Source: Massilia mucilaginosa (GTDB lineage Bacteria; Pseudomonadota; Gammaproteobacteria; Burkholderiales; Burkholderiaceae_D). Taken from it: a stretch of 64,000 bases of DNA. Positions 30,023-39,205 of this stretch are shown here, in pieces (the stretch's first letter is position 1; each line of letters opens with the position of its first letter). The DNA lies in assembly GCF_011682145.1 (NCBI RefSeq), contig NZ_WHJH01000002.1, positions 245,205 through 309,204 of the forward strand. The letters run 5' to 3'. Below the pieces are notes generated by a model that was not told where the DNA came from, made no database searches, and was given only the letters and a program-made list of their open reading frames with translations. A program made the translations under genes and the position numbers.

Positions 30023-31174
30023 TCAGGCGTTGGCCAGCTGCGCCTTCGGCGCGCGCGGCAAGTGCGCCGTGAACGTGGTGCCGCACTCCGCGCTGGAGCT
30101 CACCGTCAGGGTGCCGCCATGCGCCACCGCGATTTCGCGCGCGACGAACAAACCCAGTCCCAGGCTGGTGCGCGGCCGTTCCTCGGCTTCGCCGTCGCCG
30201 GGCAATTGAATCAGCGGGCTGAAAATGCTCTCCAGCGCCGAGGGCGGAATCACCGGGCCGTCATTGGTCACAGCCACCGTCACCGCGTCGGGATGGGCGC
30301 GCGCGACGATGCGCACGGCGGTGCCGCGCGTGCCGTACTGGGCGGCGTTGACCATCAGGTTGGTCAGCAGCTGGTGCAGGCGCACGGCGTCGTACTGGCC
30401 TTGGATGTCCTGGTCGGCCTCGATCTCGAAACGGGTGGCCGGATGGGTGGCGTGGGCGTCGGCCAGCGCGGCGCGGCAGACGTCGCCCAGATCGACCTCG
30501 CGCAGCACGGTCGGCATGCCGCCGCCGAGCTGGGTGCGGGTGTAGCCGATCAGGTCGTCGACCATGCTGCTCATCAGGCGGGAACCGCGCTTGACCCTGG
30601 CGCCGATTTCGGCGGCCTGGGCCGGGTCGACCTGTTTGCGGCTGAGCAGGTCGCCCGCCATCGACATGCTCGACAGCGGCGCGCGCAGGTCGTGCCCGAG
30701 AATGGCCAGGAACAGTTCGCGCATGTGGTCGGCGCGCGCCGAATAGGTCACCACCGATTCGGCCAGGGCCTGGTCGATGGCTTCGTTAAAGCGCACCATT
30801 TCGTCGGCCACGTCGGAGGTCATGCGTCGGACCTGCGGCAGCCACAGGCGCAGCACGGTGGCGCGCAGGGCGCGGAATTCGGCGCTCAGCTGGAGCAGGG
30901 AAAAGTTGCTGGCCTGGCGCAGCGCGCCGTGGATCGAGGCCGCGCTTTCGCCGTCGTCGGTGTCGGGCGCGCGGCCCTGCGACTTGGCGATCTGCTGCTG
31001 CGGATTCTGCGAGGTTTCGATGTCGAGCGCGATCGCCTGCAGGATCTGGCGCGCGTGGTCGCGCAGTGCCAGGTCGGTCATCTGGCTGGCCGCCGGCAGC
31101 AGGGTCTGGGCGAACGCCTGCCACTCGGTGAGGATTTCTTCCATGCGCTCTTTGATGAAACGGTCGAGTCTCAT
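30023..31174 (-). CDS. sensor histidine kinase with RsbRD-like N-terminal domain
   Basis: A cytoplasmic histidine kinase of 383 residues with no membrane segments. The N-terminal 150 residues (MRLDRFIKERMEEIL onwards) resemble RsbRD-type sensor regions. The phosphoacceptor box is LFLAILGHDLRAPLSSM, followed by an N box (LLTNLMVNAAQYG) and G box (TSLGLGLFVAREIAVAHGG). No response regulator is encoded nearby, so its partner is unknown. The ATG at 31174 is used; an ATG at 31207 is also possible. Confidence 0.85.
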   Translation of the reverse strand: MRLDRFIKERMEEILTEWQAFAQTLLPAASQMTDLALRDHARQILQAIALDIETSQNPQQQIAKSQGRAPDTDDGESAASIHGALRQASNFSLLQLSAEFRALRATVLRLWLPQVRRMTSDVADEMVRFNEAIDQALAESVVTYSARADHMRELFLAILGHDLRAPLSSMSMAGDLLSRKQVDPAQAAEIGARVKRGSRLMSSMVDDLIGYTRTQLGGGMPTVLREVDLGDVCRAALADAHATHPATRFEIEADQDIQGQYDAVRLHQLLTNLMVNAAQYGTRGTAVRIVARAHPDAVTVAVTNDGPVIPPSALESIFSPLIQLPGDGEAEERPRTSLGLGLFVAREIAVAHGGTLTVSSSAECGTTFTAHLPRAPKAQLANA

Positions 31175-31271
31175 CGGGATGCCCGTGGCATTGACATGGT
31201 GTTGCATCCTTTGCAAGGTGGGGAAGGTCCCCCATTGTAAGCGCTTTGGCGCCGCTGTGGCGAACGCGACG

Positions 31272-31457
31272 CTACTGCGGCAGGTTGTCGTCGTCGAGCA
31301 GAGGGTCGGACGGGGCGGCGCCGGGGATGGTGTATTTCTCTTCGGCCCAGGCGCCCAGGTCGATCTGTTTGCAGCGTTCGGAACAGAAGGGGCGGAACTT
31401 GTTGGCCTCGGTCCATTCGACCTTTTTGGCACAGGTGGGGCAGCTGACGACGGTCAT
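31272..31457 (-). CDS. yacG: DNA gyrase inhibitor YacG (zinc-binding)
   Basis: A 61-residue protein with a four-cysteine zinc site: VSCPTCAKK and, 16 residues on, [17 protein letters not shown]. YacG binds GyrB in E. coli; that role is inferred here. It lies just downstream of zapD in the order coaE-zapD-yacG seen in many proteobacteria. Confidence 0.93.
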   Translation of the reverse strand: MTVVSCPTCAKKVEWTEANKFRPFCSERCKQIDLGAWAEEKYTIPGAAPSDPLLDDDNLPQ

Positions 31458-31471
31458 GGCAACATCAATGG

Positions 31472-32227
31472 TTAAAAATTACAGAGCGTGAGCTCGAACG
31501 GGACGTCTTCTTCCAGCGGCTTGGGTTTCAGATCCCCGCCCTGCGTGGTGAAACGCACCCACAACATGTACTTGTTGGCGGAAATCTCGGGGATCGCCCC
31601 CATCGCCTCATCCATGGTCAGGCGCAGCATCTGGTAGACCTTGCCTTGGAGCATTTGCTGGTAGCTGCCGGCGATGGCGATCATCTTGACCGGGCCGCCC
31701 GAGTCGCGCAGCAGGCGCAGCACCAGGGCCAGGGCGTCGAACAGGGGCGCCAGCGGGGCGAACCAGTTGACGATGTCGTTGAAGCGCTGTTCGGCCGGGC
31801 GCTTTTGCCAGGCGTAGTAGGACGGCAGGTCGAATTCGCAGGCACCGCCGGGAATGATGGTGCGGCCGCGAATGCTCATCAGCCATTCGTTGTCGCGCAC
31901 GTTCTGGCCGGTCTTGCCCTGGGCCGCGACCAGCGCGGCGCTGACGGTTTCGACTTCGAGCAGGACGGCGTCGAGCATGTCGGCGGCCACGTTCGGATTG
32001 GACCGGTAGCTCAGCAAGCTTTGCTTCTGGCGTTCGAGTTCCTGCAGCAGGTCGCTCTTGAGATCGGCGCGGCCGGCCACTTCGAGCATGTCGAAAATGG
32101 TGGCCAGGGCGACGTGATGCTGCATTGCATGTTCCTGGTGCACAAAGAACTTGAACTTCTCATACAGGTCTTCCAGCCGCAACAACGTGCGTATGCGCTC
32201 GTTGAAAGGGTATTCGTAGACGATCAA
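31472..32227 (-). CDS. zapD: cell division protein ZapD
   Basis: ZapD bundles FtsZ filaments by binding the FtsZ C-terminal peptide, also encoded in this window. The 251-residue product has the family opening [20 protein letters not shown]. The start is a TTG at 32227, with AAAGGGA about eight bases upstream; no better ATG fits. It lies between coaE and yacG. Confidence 0.94.
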   Translation of the reverse strand: MIVYEYPFNERIRTLLRLEDLYEKFKFFVHQEHAMQHHVALATIFDMLEVAGRADLKSDLLQELERQKQSLLSYRSNPNVAADMLDAVLLEVETVSAALVAAQGKTGQNVRDNEWLMSIRGRTIIPGGACEFDLPSYYAWQKRPAEQRFNDIVNWFAPLAPLFDALALVLRLLRDSGGPVKMIAIAGSYQQMLQGKVYQMLRLTMDEAMGAIPEISANKYMLWVRFTTQGGDLKPKPLEEDVPFELTLCNF

Positions 32228-32306
32228 AATGACATCCCTTTACATGGCAGGAGAAGAATCCCGTGATTCTGAACCAAGCGACGCAAAATTACAAACGCCG
32301 CACCGG

Positions 32307-32951
32307 TTATCGTGCCATTCTCCCGCAAAATGCCAGATATTGGGCATGCAATAGAGCAATTTGACGGTCCAGGGCCTCCAGGCCGCCATCGTTGCTGACC
32401 ACGTCGTCGGCCGCCGCCAGCCGTTCGGCGCGGCTGGCCTGGGTGGCCATGATGGCGCGCACCTGGGCTTCGCTCATGGCGTTGCGGCGCATCACGCGCG
32501 CGATTTGCATTTCCTCTGGGCAATCGATGACCAGCACGCGGTCGACCCGCTCGCGCCAGCCGCCGGACTCGACCAGCAGCGGCACCACGTAGATCAGATA
32601 GGGTCCGCGCGCGACCAGGGCCGCCGCGGCGGTGGCGGCGCGGATGCGCGGATGCAGGATCGCTTCCAGGCGCGCCTTGGCGGCCGGGTCGGAAAACACC
32701 AGCTCGCGCATGCGCACGCGGTCGAGGGCGCCGTCGGCGGTCACGAAGGCCGGGCCGAACTCGTGCAGCAGGGCATCCATGGCGGCGCCACCGGGGGCGC
32801 TCAAGCTGTGCGCGATGAGATCGGTATCGATGATGCTCGCGCCCAGCGCGGCGAAGCGGTCCGAGACGGCCGTCTTGCCGCAGCCGATGCCGCCGGTCAG
32901 GCCGACGCTGAACTTGCCGCCATGCGACGCGCTATGTGACGCGCTGTTCAC
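32307..32951 (-). CDS. coaE: dephospho-CoA kinase
   Basis: CoaE phosphorylates dephospho-CoA, the last step of coenzyme A synthesis. The 214-residue protein has the P-loop [16 protein letters not shown] near residues 16-31 and the lid-region motif [18 protein letters not shown]. The start is a GTG at 32951 directly adjacent to the pilD stop. The opening SASHSASHG reflects a short internal DNA repeat. Confidence 0.95.
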   Translation of the reverse strand: MNSASHSASHGGKFSVGLTGGIGCGKTAVSDRFAALGASIIDTDLIAHSLSAPGGAAMDALLHEFGPAFVTADGALDRVRMRELVFSDPAAKARLEAILHPRIRAATAAAALVARGPYLIYVVPLLVESGGWRERVDRVLVIDCPEEMQIARVMRRNAMSEAQVRAIMATQASRAERLAAADDVVSNDGGLEALDRQIALLHAQYLAFCGRMAR

Positions 32952-33845
32952 TTACTGGACCCAGTGCTTGACCACGACATCGGTCACGGCGGCGATCTGT
33001 TTGCCGTACAGCATCACGATCAGGCCGGCGGCCGCCAGGTAAGGGCCGAAGGGAATCTTCACATTGCGCTCGCGCCCGCCGAACACGATCAGGCAGATGC
33101 CGACCACCGAGCCGACTGCCGACGAAATCAGGATCACGCTCGGCAGCACGCTCCAGCCCATCCAGGCGCCGAGCGCGGCCAGCAGCTTGAAGTCGCCGTG
33201 GCCCATGCCGACCTGGCCGCGCAGCTTCTCGTACAGGGTCGCCACCGACCAGAGCGCCAGGTAACCGACCGCCGCGCCGATGACGGCGTCCTGCAGCGGT
33301 ACGAACAGGGCCTGCGTATTGAGCAGCAGGCCGATCCACAGCAGCGGATAGGTCAGCTCGTCGGGCAGCAGCTGGGTGTCGGCGTCGATGAAGGTCATCG
33401 CGATCAGCAGGTACAGGAACACCAGCGTCGCCAGCCCGGCATACCCGCTGCCGAAGGTCCACACCAGCAGGGCCGACAGCAGGCCCGTCGCCAGTTCGAT
33501 GATCGGATAACGCGGCGAAATCGGGGCCTTGCAGCCTTTGCACTTGCCGCCCAACATCAGGTAGCTGATCACCGGGATGTTTTCCAGCGCACCGATCTGG
33601 TGTCCGCAATGCGGGCAGGCCGAGCGCGGCACCATCAGGTTGAAGGTGTCGGCATGCGCCTTGCGGGTGCCGCAGCCGCAGCCGAATTCGCCCGCAAGGT
33701 AATCGTTATAGTCGCGCTCCATCATCTTGGGGAGACGGTAGATGACGACATTCAGGAAGCTGCCGATCAGCAGACCGAACAGGCCGGCGACGAGGGCCGG
33801 GCCCAGGGAGCCGGGGACGGCGAACAAAAGTGTTTCCGGTAGCAT
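32952..33845 (-). CDS. pilD: prepilin peptidase / N-methyltransferase PilD
   Basis: A polytopic inner-membrane aspartic protease that cleaves and methylates type IV prepilins. The ATG at 33845 has GGAG five bases upstream and gives the expected 297 residues. It has the cytoplasmic zinc loop (CPHC at the start and CKGC about 35 residues later) and the two catalytic aspartates in FIDADTQLLPDELT and GMGHGDFKLLAALGAW. In related genomes pilD follows pilC directly; here they are separated by a plus-strand insert of about 1.9 kb. Confidence 0.95.
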   Translation of the reverse strand: MLPETLLFAVPGSLGPALVAGLFGLLIGSFLNVVIYRLPKMMERDYNDYLAGEFGCGCGTRKAHADTFNLMVPRSACPHCGHQIGALENIPVISYLMLGGKCKGCKAPISPRYPIIELATGLLSALLVWTFGSGYAGLATLVFLYLLIAMTFIDADTQLLPDELTYPLLWIGLLLNTQALFVPLQDAVIGAAVGYLALWSVATLYEKLRGQVGMGHGDFKLLAALGAWMGWSVLPSVILISSAVGSVVGICLIVFGGRERNVKIPFGPYLAAAGLIVMLYGKQIAAVTDVVVKHWVQ

Positions 33846-34030
33846 GATGCTCCACGTTATGAATTGATCAAGCAGTTCTGTACAACAATCTATTTTAGGG
33901 GGTTTCACCCGCTTTGGGGAAGGACGATGGCCTTCTGACCGGGCGCAAGGCCGATCTTGTCGCATTTGGATAGCCAGCGGCGGCGCCCACCGATACTGGA
34001 GGTCCGCATGCGTATCGGTTCGAGGTCCCT

Positions 34031-35149
34031 ATGGTTACCAAAGAGCACTACTTCCACTTGCTCGATGGATTGCGCGGGGTGGCCGCGCTGATTGTCATGT
34101 GGCGCCATACCGGCTACTTTTGGGGCGAGTGGACCATTCCGCAGAGTTATCTGGCGGTCGATCTGTTCTTCGTGCTCAGCGGCGTGGTGGTGGCCAACGC
34201 CTACGAGGCGCGCCTGCGCGGCGGCCTGGCGCCGGCCCGTTTCGCGCTGCTGCGTCTGATCCGCCTGTATCCGCTCTACCTGCTGGGCAGCCTGATCGGC
34301 TTGATTCCGGTCGCCGCCGCGCTGCTGGGACTGCTGCCGCCCTCGCTGGCGACGCCCCTGCCGCTGGTGCTGCTGGCCGCCGCGCTGCTGCTGCCGCTGC
34401 TGTCGGAGCCGAACCTGTTTCCGCTCAATTCGCCGGCCTGGTCCCTGTTCTTCGAGCTGGGCGCGAACCTGGCGTATGCGGCCGTGCTGCGCTATCTGGG
34501 CAGCGCGCTGCTGGCGGCCCTCATGCTGGCCTCGGCGCTGGGCCTGGCGCTGGCCTTGCAGGCGGCGCCCGGCCAGGGCCTGCACGGCGGCTATTCGCCC
34601 GCCACCATGTACGTCGGCCTGTGCCGGGTGGGCTACGGATTTTTTGCCGGCGTTGCGCTGCTACGCTATTTCAACAGCGGCTGCCGGGCGCCGCTGCGCC
34701 ACGGCGCTAGAGCCTGGCTGTGCGGCACGCTGGTGCTGGCCGGTTTGCTGGCCGTGCTGCTGGCGCGCCCGCCGGCGCCGCTGCGCCCCTGGTTCGATCT
34801 CGCGGCCGTGACCCTGGCCTTTCCCATGCTGATTTACCTGGCGATGGGCTGCCGGGTGTCGGGCCGCGCGGCGCGGGCCTGCGCGCTGCTGGGCGCCATC
34901 TCGTATCCGCTGTATGTGTTGCATGTGCCGCTGGGGAGGCTGGTCAACGGCGCGCTGGTCCAGCTGCTGGCAGCGCCGTCGCCCGCGCTCATGGCCATGG
35001 CCGGGCTGGTCTTCGCCGGCGTGCTGTTGCCGCTGTGCTGGCTGCTGGACCAGCGCGTCGACGCGCCGCTGCGCCGCTGGCTGATGCGGCGCAGCGGCAT
35101 CGCCCTGCAAAATTCGCCGTGGGGCTCGGGAGACTCGCCCATGCGTTGA
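34031..35149 (+). CDS. acyltransferase 3 family protein (OafA/YrhL-like)
   Basis: A 372-residue polytopic membrane protein. The opening LLDGLRGVAALIVMWRHTGY and LAVDLFFVLSGVV are the hallmark of the acyltransferase 3 family, which adds acetyl or other acyl groups to surface glycans or lipids; the catalytic His is that of the WRH motif. The gene is oriented against the pilus genes that flank it, and its target is unknown. Confidence 0.9.
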   Translation: MVTKEHYFHLLDGLRGVAALIVMWRHTGYFWGEWTIPQSYLAVDLFFVLSGVVVANAYEARLRGGLAPARFALLRLIRLYPLYLLGSLIGLIPVAAALLGLLPPSLATPLPLVLLAAALLLPLLSEPNLFPLNSPAWSLFFELGANLAYAAVLRYLGSALLAALMLASALGLALALQAAPGQGLHGGYSPATMYVGLCRVGYGFFAGVALLRYFNSGCRAPLRHGARAWLCGTLVLAGLLAVLLARPPAPLRPWFDLAAVTLAFPMLIYLAMGCRVSGRAARACALLGAISYPLYVLHVPLGRLVNGALVQLLAAPSPALMAMAGLVFAGVLLPLCWLLDQRVDAPLRRWLMRRSGIALQNSPWGSGDSPMR

Positions 35150-35155
35150 CAGACG

Positions 35156-35183
35156 TTGAAGTGGATTAAATTCGGACTATAAT
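35156..35183 (+). promoter_or_regulatory. sigma-70 type promoter of the toxin-antitoxin operon
   Basis: TTGAAG at 35156-35161 and a perfect TATAAT at 35178-35183 are 16 bases apart. The antitoxin ATG lies 36 bases beyond the -10. The box overlaps a dyad that may be the operator. Confidence 0.7.
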
Positions 35184-35189
35184 TAGTCC
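35174..35189. promoter_or_regulatory. candidate autoregulatory operator dyad
   Basis: GGACTA and TAGTCC form perfect 6-bp inverted arms around TAAT, and the dyad covers the -10 box of the toxin-antitoxin promoter. Phd/YefM antitoxins commonly repress their own promoters through such sites; a further TTAGTC half-site follows at 35191-35196. Confidence 0.55.
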
Positions 35190-35218
35190 ATTAGTCTGCA
35201 TCCAACCAGGAACGCACG

Positions 35219-35509
35219 ATGGATATCACTGACCGAATCAAGCCAATCTCCTACCTCAAGTCCCACACGACCGAGATCGTCCGACAATTTGACGAAGAGG
35301 ACACAGGTCCCATGATCATCACCCAGAACGGCGAAGCGAAGATGGTGGTCATCAGTATCAAGAGCTATAAAGAGGCTATCGAGCAGAGGAAGTTGAACGA
35401 AGAGCGAATGTCGTTCATGAAGTTGCTTGCACTCGGCACCAAAGAAATCGCAGAAGGCAAGTTTGTTTCGGAGGACGATTTCCTGGACGAGATGGATAGG
35501 GACGAATGA
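35219..35509 (+). CDS. Phd/YefM family antitoxin
   Basis: A 96-residue antitoxin with the family core (RIKPISYLKSHTTEIVRQF, MIITQNGEAKMVVIS) that binds DNA, followed by an acidic C-terminal tail (DDFLDEMDRDE) expected to neutralise the toxin. It overlaps the toxin gene by four bases. Base composition is visibly poorer in GC than in the flanking genes, which suggests recent transfer. Confidence 0.88.
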   Translation: MDITDRIKPISYLKSHTTEIVRQFDEEDTGPMIITQNGEAKMVVISIKSYKEAIEQRKLNEERMSFMKLLALGTKEIAEGKFVSEDDFLDEMDRDE

Positions 35510-35826
35510 CTAAAATTATTGTTCTTGATAGTGCCAGAACTGATTTTAATGAGATAAGAGCGGGGTTTAAGAACACGCATTCCGCTGCGCGATTTGACCA
35601 GTTCAAGCAATCCTTCAACGATCTGTTTGCACAAATGAAGCAGTATCCTCTGGCCGGTGTTGTTCCGGATGAGTGTGCAACTTTAGAGTTGGTCGTCAGA
35701 CAAAGAATGGTCGAAGGCGTAACGGTAATTTATGAAGTCAAGGGCGATACGATCTATGTCCGAATGTTTCTCCCAACACAACGGGACTTCTTGGCCCATC
35801 TGGTAGACCGGATGCTCAGACCTTGA
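35506..35826 (+). CDS. RelE/ParE superfamily toxin
   Basis: A 106-residue RelE/ParE-fold protein (DSARTDFNEIRAGF at the N-terminus, VIYEVKGDTIYVRMFLPTQR at the C-terminus). RelE-type members cut mRNA on the ribosome and ParE-type members poison gyrase; sequence alone does not separate these here. ATGA overlap with the antitoxin and a terminator directly after support a two-gene operon. Confidence 0.85.
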   Translation: MTKIIVLDSARTDFNEIRAGFKNTHSAARFDQFKQSFNDLFAQMKQYPLAGVVPDECATLELVVRQRMVEGVTVIYEVKGDTIYVRMFLPTQRDFLAHLVDRMLRP

Positions 35827-35832
35827 TACAAG

Positions 35833-35853
35833 ACCCTCCAAGTGAGGGTTTTT
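35833..35853 (+). terminator. Rho-independent terminator of the toxin-antitoxin operon
   Basis: Stem ACCCTC with GAGGGT around a CAAGT loop, running into TTTTT, seven bases past the toxin stop. Confidence 0.8.
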
Positions 35854-35972
35854 CTTTTGGAACTGACTGTAGTGCCTGCAGCATTTTGCGCCAGGCGCCA
35901 GAAACCACATTGCAATAATGCAGAGGCACTCCAAATGAATGAGCACCTGCTGCAAAGTCGCTGCACACGATG

Positions 35973-36006
35973 GCAGGCACACGCACATGAAAGCGCGCGT
36001 GCCTGC
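35973..36006 (-). terminator. hairpin downstream of pilC
   Basis: The arms GCAGGCAC and GTGCCTGC (35973-35980 and 35999-36006) extend inward with mismatches. They lie about 11 bases past the pilC stop on the minus strand. There is no T-tract, so it may act as a weak terminator or mRNA end stabiliser. Confidence 0.4.
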
Positions 36007-36016
36007 GGCCGGGCGA

Positions 36017-37243
36017 TTACACCACCGCGCCCAGTTTGAAGATCGGCAGGTACATGGCGACGACCAGGCCGCCGATGAGCACGCCCAGGATCACCATGAT
36101 CAGCGGTTCCATCAGCGAGGCCAGGGACGCGACCGCTTCGTCGACTTCATCTTCGAAGAAGCCGGCCACCTTGGCCAGCATCGAATCGAGCGCGCCCGAT
36201 TCTTCCCCGATGGCCACCATCTGGGTGACCATCGGCGGGAACACATTGGCGTTCTGCATCGCCACGGTCAGGCTGGTACCGGTGCTGACCTCGTTCTGGA
36301 TTTTCTTGGTCGCTTCCATGTACAGGGCATTGCCGGCGGCGCCGCCGACCGAGTCGAGCGCTTCGACCAGCGGCACGCCGGCCGCGAACATGGTGGCCAG
36401 GGTGCGGGTCCAGCGCGCGATCGCCGCCTTGCGGATCACCGAGCCGAAGATCGGCGCCTTGAGCAGGGTCAGGTCCATGAAACGCTGCATCTTGGCCGAG
36501 CGCTGCCAGGCCTGGAAGAAGAAGTACAGGCCGGCGAACAGGGAGCCGAAAATCGCCCACCAGTACGAGACAAAGAAGTCCGAAATATCCATCACGATGA
36601 CGGTCGGGGTCGGCAAGTTGGCGCCGAAGCTCTCGAACACGGTCTTGAACGCCGGCACCACCCAGATCATGATCACGGCCGTGACGATGAACGCGATCCC
36701 CAGGATCGACACCGGATAGATCAGCGCGGACTTGATCTTGGCCTTGATGGCCAGGGTCTTTTCCTTGTAGATCGCCAGGCGCGTGAGCAGGTCTTCCAGA
36801 ATACCGGCCTGTTCGCCGGCGCCGACCAGGTTGCAGAACAGCGGGTCGAAGTAGAGCGGATACTTGCGGAAAGCATTGTTCAGGCTGGTACCGGTTTCGA
36901 TGTCGCCGCGCAGTTCCATGATCAGCTTGGACATCGATGGATTCGAGTGGCCCTTGCCGACGATGTCGAACGATTGCAGCAGCGGCACGCCGGCCTTCAT
37001 CATCGTGGCCAGCTGGCGGGTGAACAGGGAAATGTCCTTGTCGGTGATTTTCTTACCGCTGCGATAGCGCTTTTTCTTTACCTTGGTCACCATCACACCC
37101 TGGCGCCGCAAGGTCACGTTGACCACGGCTTCGCCCCCGGCGCGCAGTTCGCCGCGCACGGTCTTGCCGGTCTTGTCCTTGCCTTCCCAGGCGTAGACCG
37201 ACTCCTTGACGGCGGCGGCGGTTTTGGTTTGAGCGAGTGCCAT
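36017..37243 (-). CDS. pilC: type IV pilus inner-membrane platform protein PilC
   Basis: PilC (GspF-like) is the membrane platform that the PilB and PilT motors act on. The 408-residue protein has two T2SF-F domains: the first starts near FTRQLATMMKAGVPLLQSFD and the second near WTRTLATMFAAGVPLVEALD. Three membrane segments are evident, and the N-terminus has AWEGKDKTGKTVRGEL. It begins 11 bases after the pilB stop. Confidence 0.96.
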   Translation of the reverse strand: MALAQTKTAAAVKESVYAWEGKDKTGKTVRGELRAGGEAVVNVTLRRQGVMVTKVKKKRYRSGKKITDKDISLFTRQLATMMKAGVPLLQSFDIVGKGHSNPSMSKLIMELRGDIETGTSLNNAFRKYPLYFDPLFCNLVGAGEQAGILEDLLTRLAIYKEKTLAIKAKIKSALIYPVSILGIAFIVTAVIMIWVVPAFKTVFESFGANLPTPTVIVMDISDFFVSYWWAIFGSLFAGLYFFFQAWQRSAKMQRFMDLTLLKAPIFGSVIRKAAIARWTRTLATMFAAGVPLVEALDSVGGAAGNALYMEATKKIQNEVSTGTSLTVAMQNANVFPPMVTQMVAIGEESGALDSMLAKVAGFFEDEVDEAVASLASLMEPLIMVILGVLIGGLVVAMYLPIFKLGAVV

Positions 37244-37254
37244 ACTGTATTTTC

Positions 37255-38982
37255 CTATTCGTTGGTGCAGCCGAGAACTTCTTCAAGACTGGTCAAGCCT
37301 TGCTTTACTTTCATCAGGCCGGAGCGGCGCAGCGATTTGACGCCCTCCAGCTCCGATTGCGCGGCGATTTCCATCGAATTGCCGTGCGCCAGAATGATTT
37401 TTTCGATCGCCGGGGTAATCGGCATGATCTGGTAGATACCAACCCGTCCCTTGTAGCCGCCGCCCATGCAGCGGTCGCAGCCGACCGGACCGTAGGGCTT
37501 CCAGCCGCCTTCCAGCTCGTCGTCCTTGAAGCCGGCCGCGAGCAGGATTTCGCGGCTGGTCTCGACCGGTTTCTTGCAGGTGCACAGGCGCCGCGCCAGG
37601 CGCTGCGCCGTGATCATGATCACCGACGAGGCGATGTTGAACGGCGCCACGCCCATGTTCATCAGGCGCGTCAGGGTCGACGGCGCATCGTTGGTGTGCA
37701 GGGTCGAGAACACCATGTGGCCCGTTTGCGCCGCCTTGATGGCGATGTCGGCCGTTTCCAGGTCGCGGATCTCGCCGACCATGATGATGTCCGGATCCTG
37801 GCGCAGGAAGGACTTGAGCGCGACCGGGAAGGTCAGGCCGGAGCGGTCGTTGATGTTGACCTGGTTCACGCCGGGCAAGTTGATCTCGGCCGGGTCTTCC
37901 GCGGTCGAAATATTGATGCCCGGCTTGTTGATCACGTTCAGGCAGGTGTACAGCGACACCGTCTTGCCGGAACCGGTCGGGCCGGTCACCAGCACCATGC
38001 CGTACGGGCGCTGGATCGCTTCGAGCAGCAATTCCTTCTGGTCCGGATCGTAGCCGAGCGCGTCGATGCCCATCTGGGCCTGGGTGGCGTCGAGAATACG
38101 CATGACGGTCTTTTCGCCGAACAGGGTGGGGCAGGTGCTGACCCGGAAGTCGATCGCCTTGGTCGGCGACAGGATCAGGCGCATGCGGCCATCCTGCGGC
38201 ACGCGTTTTTCGGAGATGTCGAGCTTGGAGAGCACCTTGATGCGCGAGACCAGCTTGTCGCGGATGGTGATCGGCGGCTGCGCATGCTCGCGCAGCATGC
38301 CGTCCACGCGCAGGCGGATGCGGTAGAATTTTTCGAACGGTTCGAAGTGGATATCGGACGCGCCCAGGTTGATCGCGTCCGTCAGGATCTTGTTGAGGAA
38401 CTTGACGATCGGCGCGTCTTCGATGTCGGCCGCGCCCTGGTCGACCACCGGGGCCGGCGCGTCGTCCTCGCCGAACTGGATTTCTTCCTGGTCGCCCACC
38501 ATGTCGGCGAGACTGGTTTCGGCGTTGCGGCCCAGGTTGGCCAGCAGCGCCAGCAGCACGTCGTGCAGCACGATCACCGGCTCGACCGACGCTTCGCTCT
38601 GGAACTTGATCTGGTCGAGTGCCTGGATATTGGTCGGGTCGGAAATCGCCACCGACATCTTGTTGCCGCGCTTGGCCAGGGCGATCACGCGCTGGCTCTG
38701 CATCAGCTTGCCGTCGATGGCGTTGGCCGGCAGGGCGTCGACATTAAAGCTCTGCAAGTCCATCAGCGGGTAGCCGAAGGTTTCCGCGCAAAAGGCGGCC
38801 AGGGTGCGCGAGTCGAAGGTGCCCGTCAGCAGTAGCGTATCGATGAAGGGACTCTTGTCCGCCAGCGATTTCTTGTGCAGCGAATCGGCTTGCTGCGCGC
38901 TCAGGCGGCCCGCCTGCATCAAGGCGCGGGCCAGGCCCGGCATCGGGGTTCCGGGGGTCGTGTTGGGGAGGACTGCAGCCAT
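37255..38982 (-). CDS. pilB: type IV pilus assembly ATPase PilB
   Basis: PilB powers pilus extension from the cytoplasm. The start MAAVLPNTTPGTP gives 575 residues, usual for PilB; earlier in-frame starts lack good ribosome sites. It has the N-terminal GspE-II domain, then Walker A VTGPTGSGKTVSLYTC, the Asp and His boxes (STAEDPAEINLPGVNQVNI, FSTLHTNDAPSTLTRL), Walker B (DPDIIMVGEIRDLETA), and a tetracysteine zinc motif split between CTCKK and CDRCMGGGYKGR. Confidence 0.95.
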   Translation of the reverse strand: MAAVLPNTTPGTPMPGLARALMQAGRLSAQQADSLHKKSLADKSPFIDTLLLTGTFDSRTLAAFCAETFGYPLMDLQSFNVDALPANAIDGKLMQSQRVIALAKRGNKMSVAISDPTNIQALDQIKFQSEASVEPVIVLHDVLLALLANLGRNAETSLADMVGDQEEIQFGEDDAPAPVVDQGAADIEDAPIVKFLNKILTDAINLGASDIHFEPFEKFYRIRLRVDGMLREHAQPPITIRDKLVSRIKVLSKLDISEKRVPQDGRMRLILSPTKAIDFRVSTCPTLFGEKTVMRILDATQAQMGIDALGYDPDQKELLLEAIQRPYGMVLVTGPTGSGKTVSLYTCLNVINKPGINISTAEDPAEINLPGVNQVNINDRSGLTFPVALKSFLRQDPDIIMVGEIRDLETADIAIKAAQTGHMVFSTLHTNDAPSTLTRLMNMGVAPFNIASSVIMITAQRLARRLCTCKKPVETSREILLAAGFKDDELEGGWKPYGPVGCDRCMGGGYKGRVGIYQIMPITPAIEKIILAHGNSMEIAAQSELEGVKSLRRSGLMKVKQGLTSLEEVLGCTNE

Positions 38983-39205
38983 ATGCGCGCTTGGTTTTAA
39001 GAGTACGGGAAACGACAAAGCGCCGTCCAGTAATGACTGTTGCGGCGAACTGCCTTGGATCATGCCTCCGAGCATCACATTTGTAAAGTGTTTGCTGCAT
39101 GGGGGAGGCAACCATACCACGTAGGCAAAATGGAACGTTGCGTTGCCATTTAGAACTTCTGTGGCTGGAGTGGAATTGTTGGTGACAGTCTGATTAGGGA
39201 CTGTC

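Noticed and set aside
39184..39205. Hairpin after the CorC-like gene as a terminator
   Set aside because: The stem is only seven pairs and there is no T-tract, so I did not list it as a feature.
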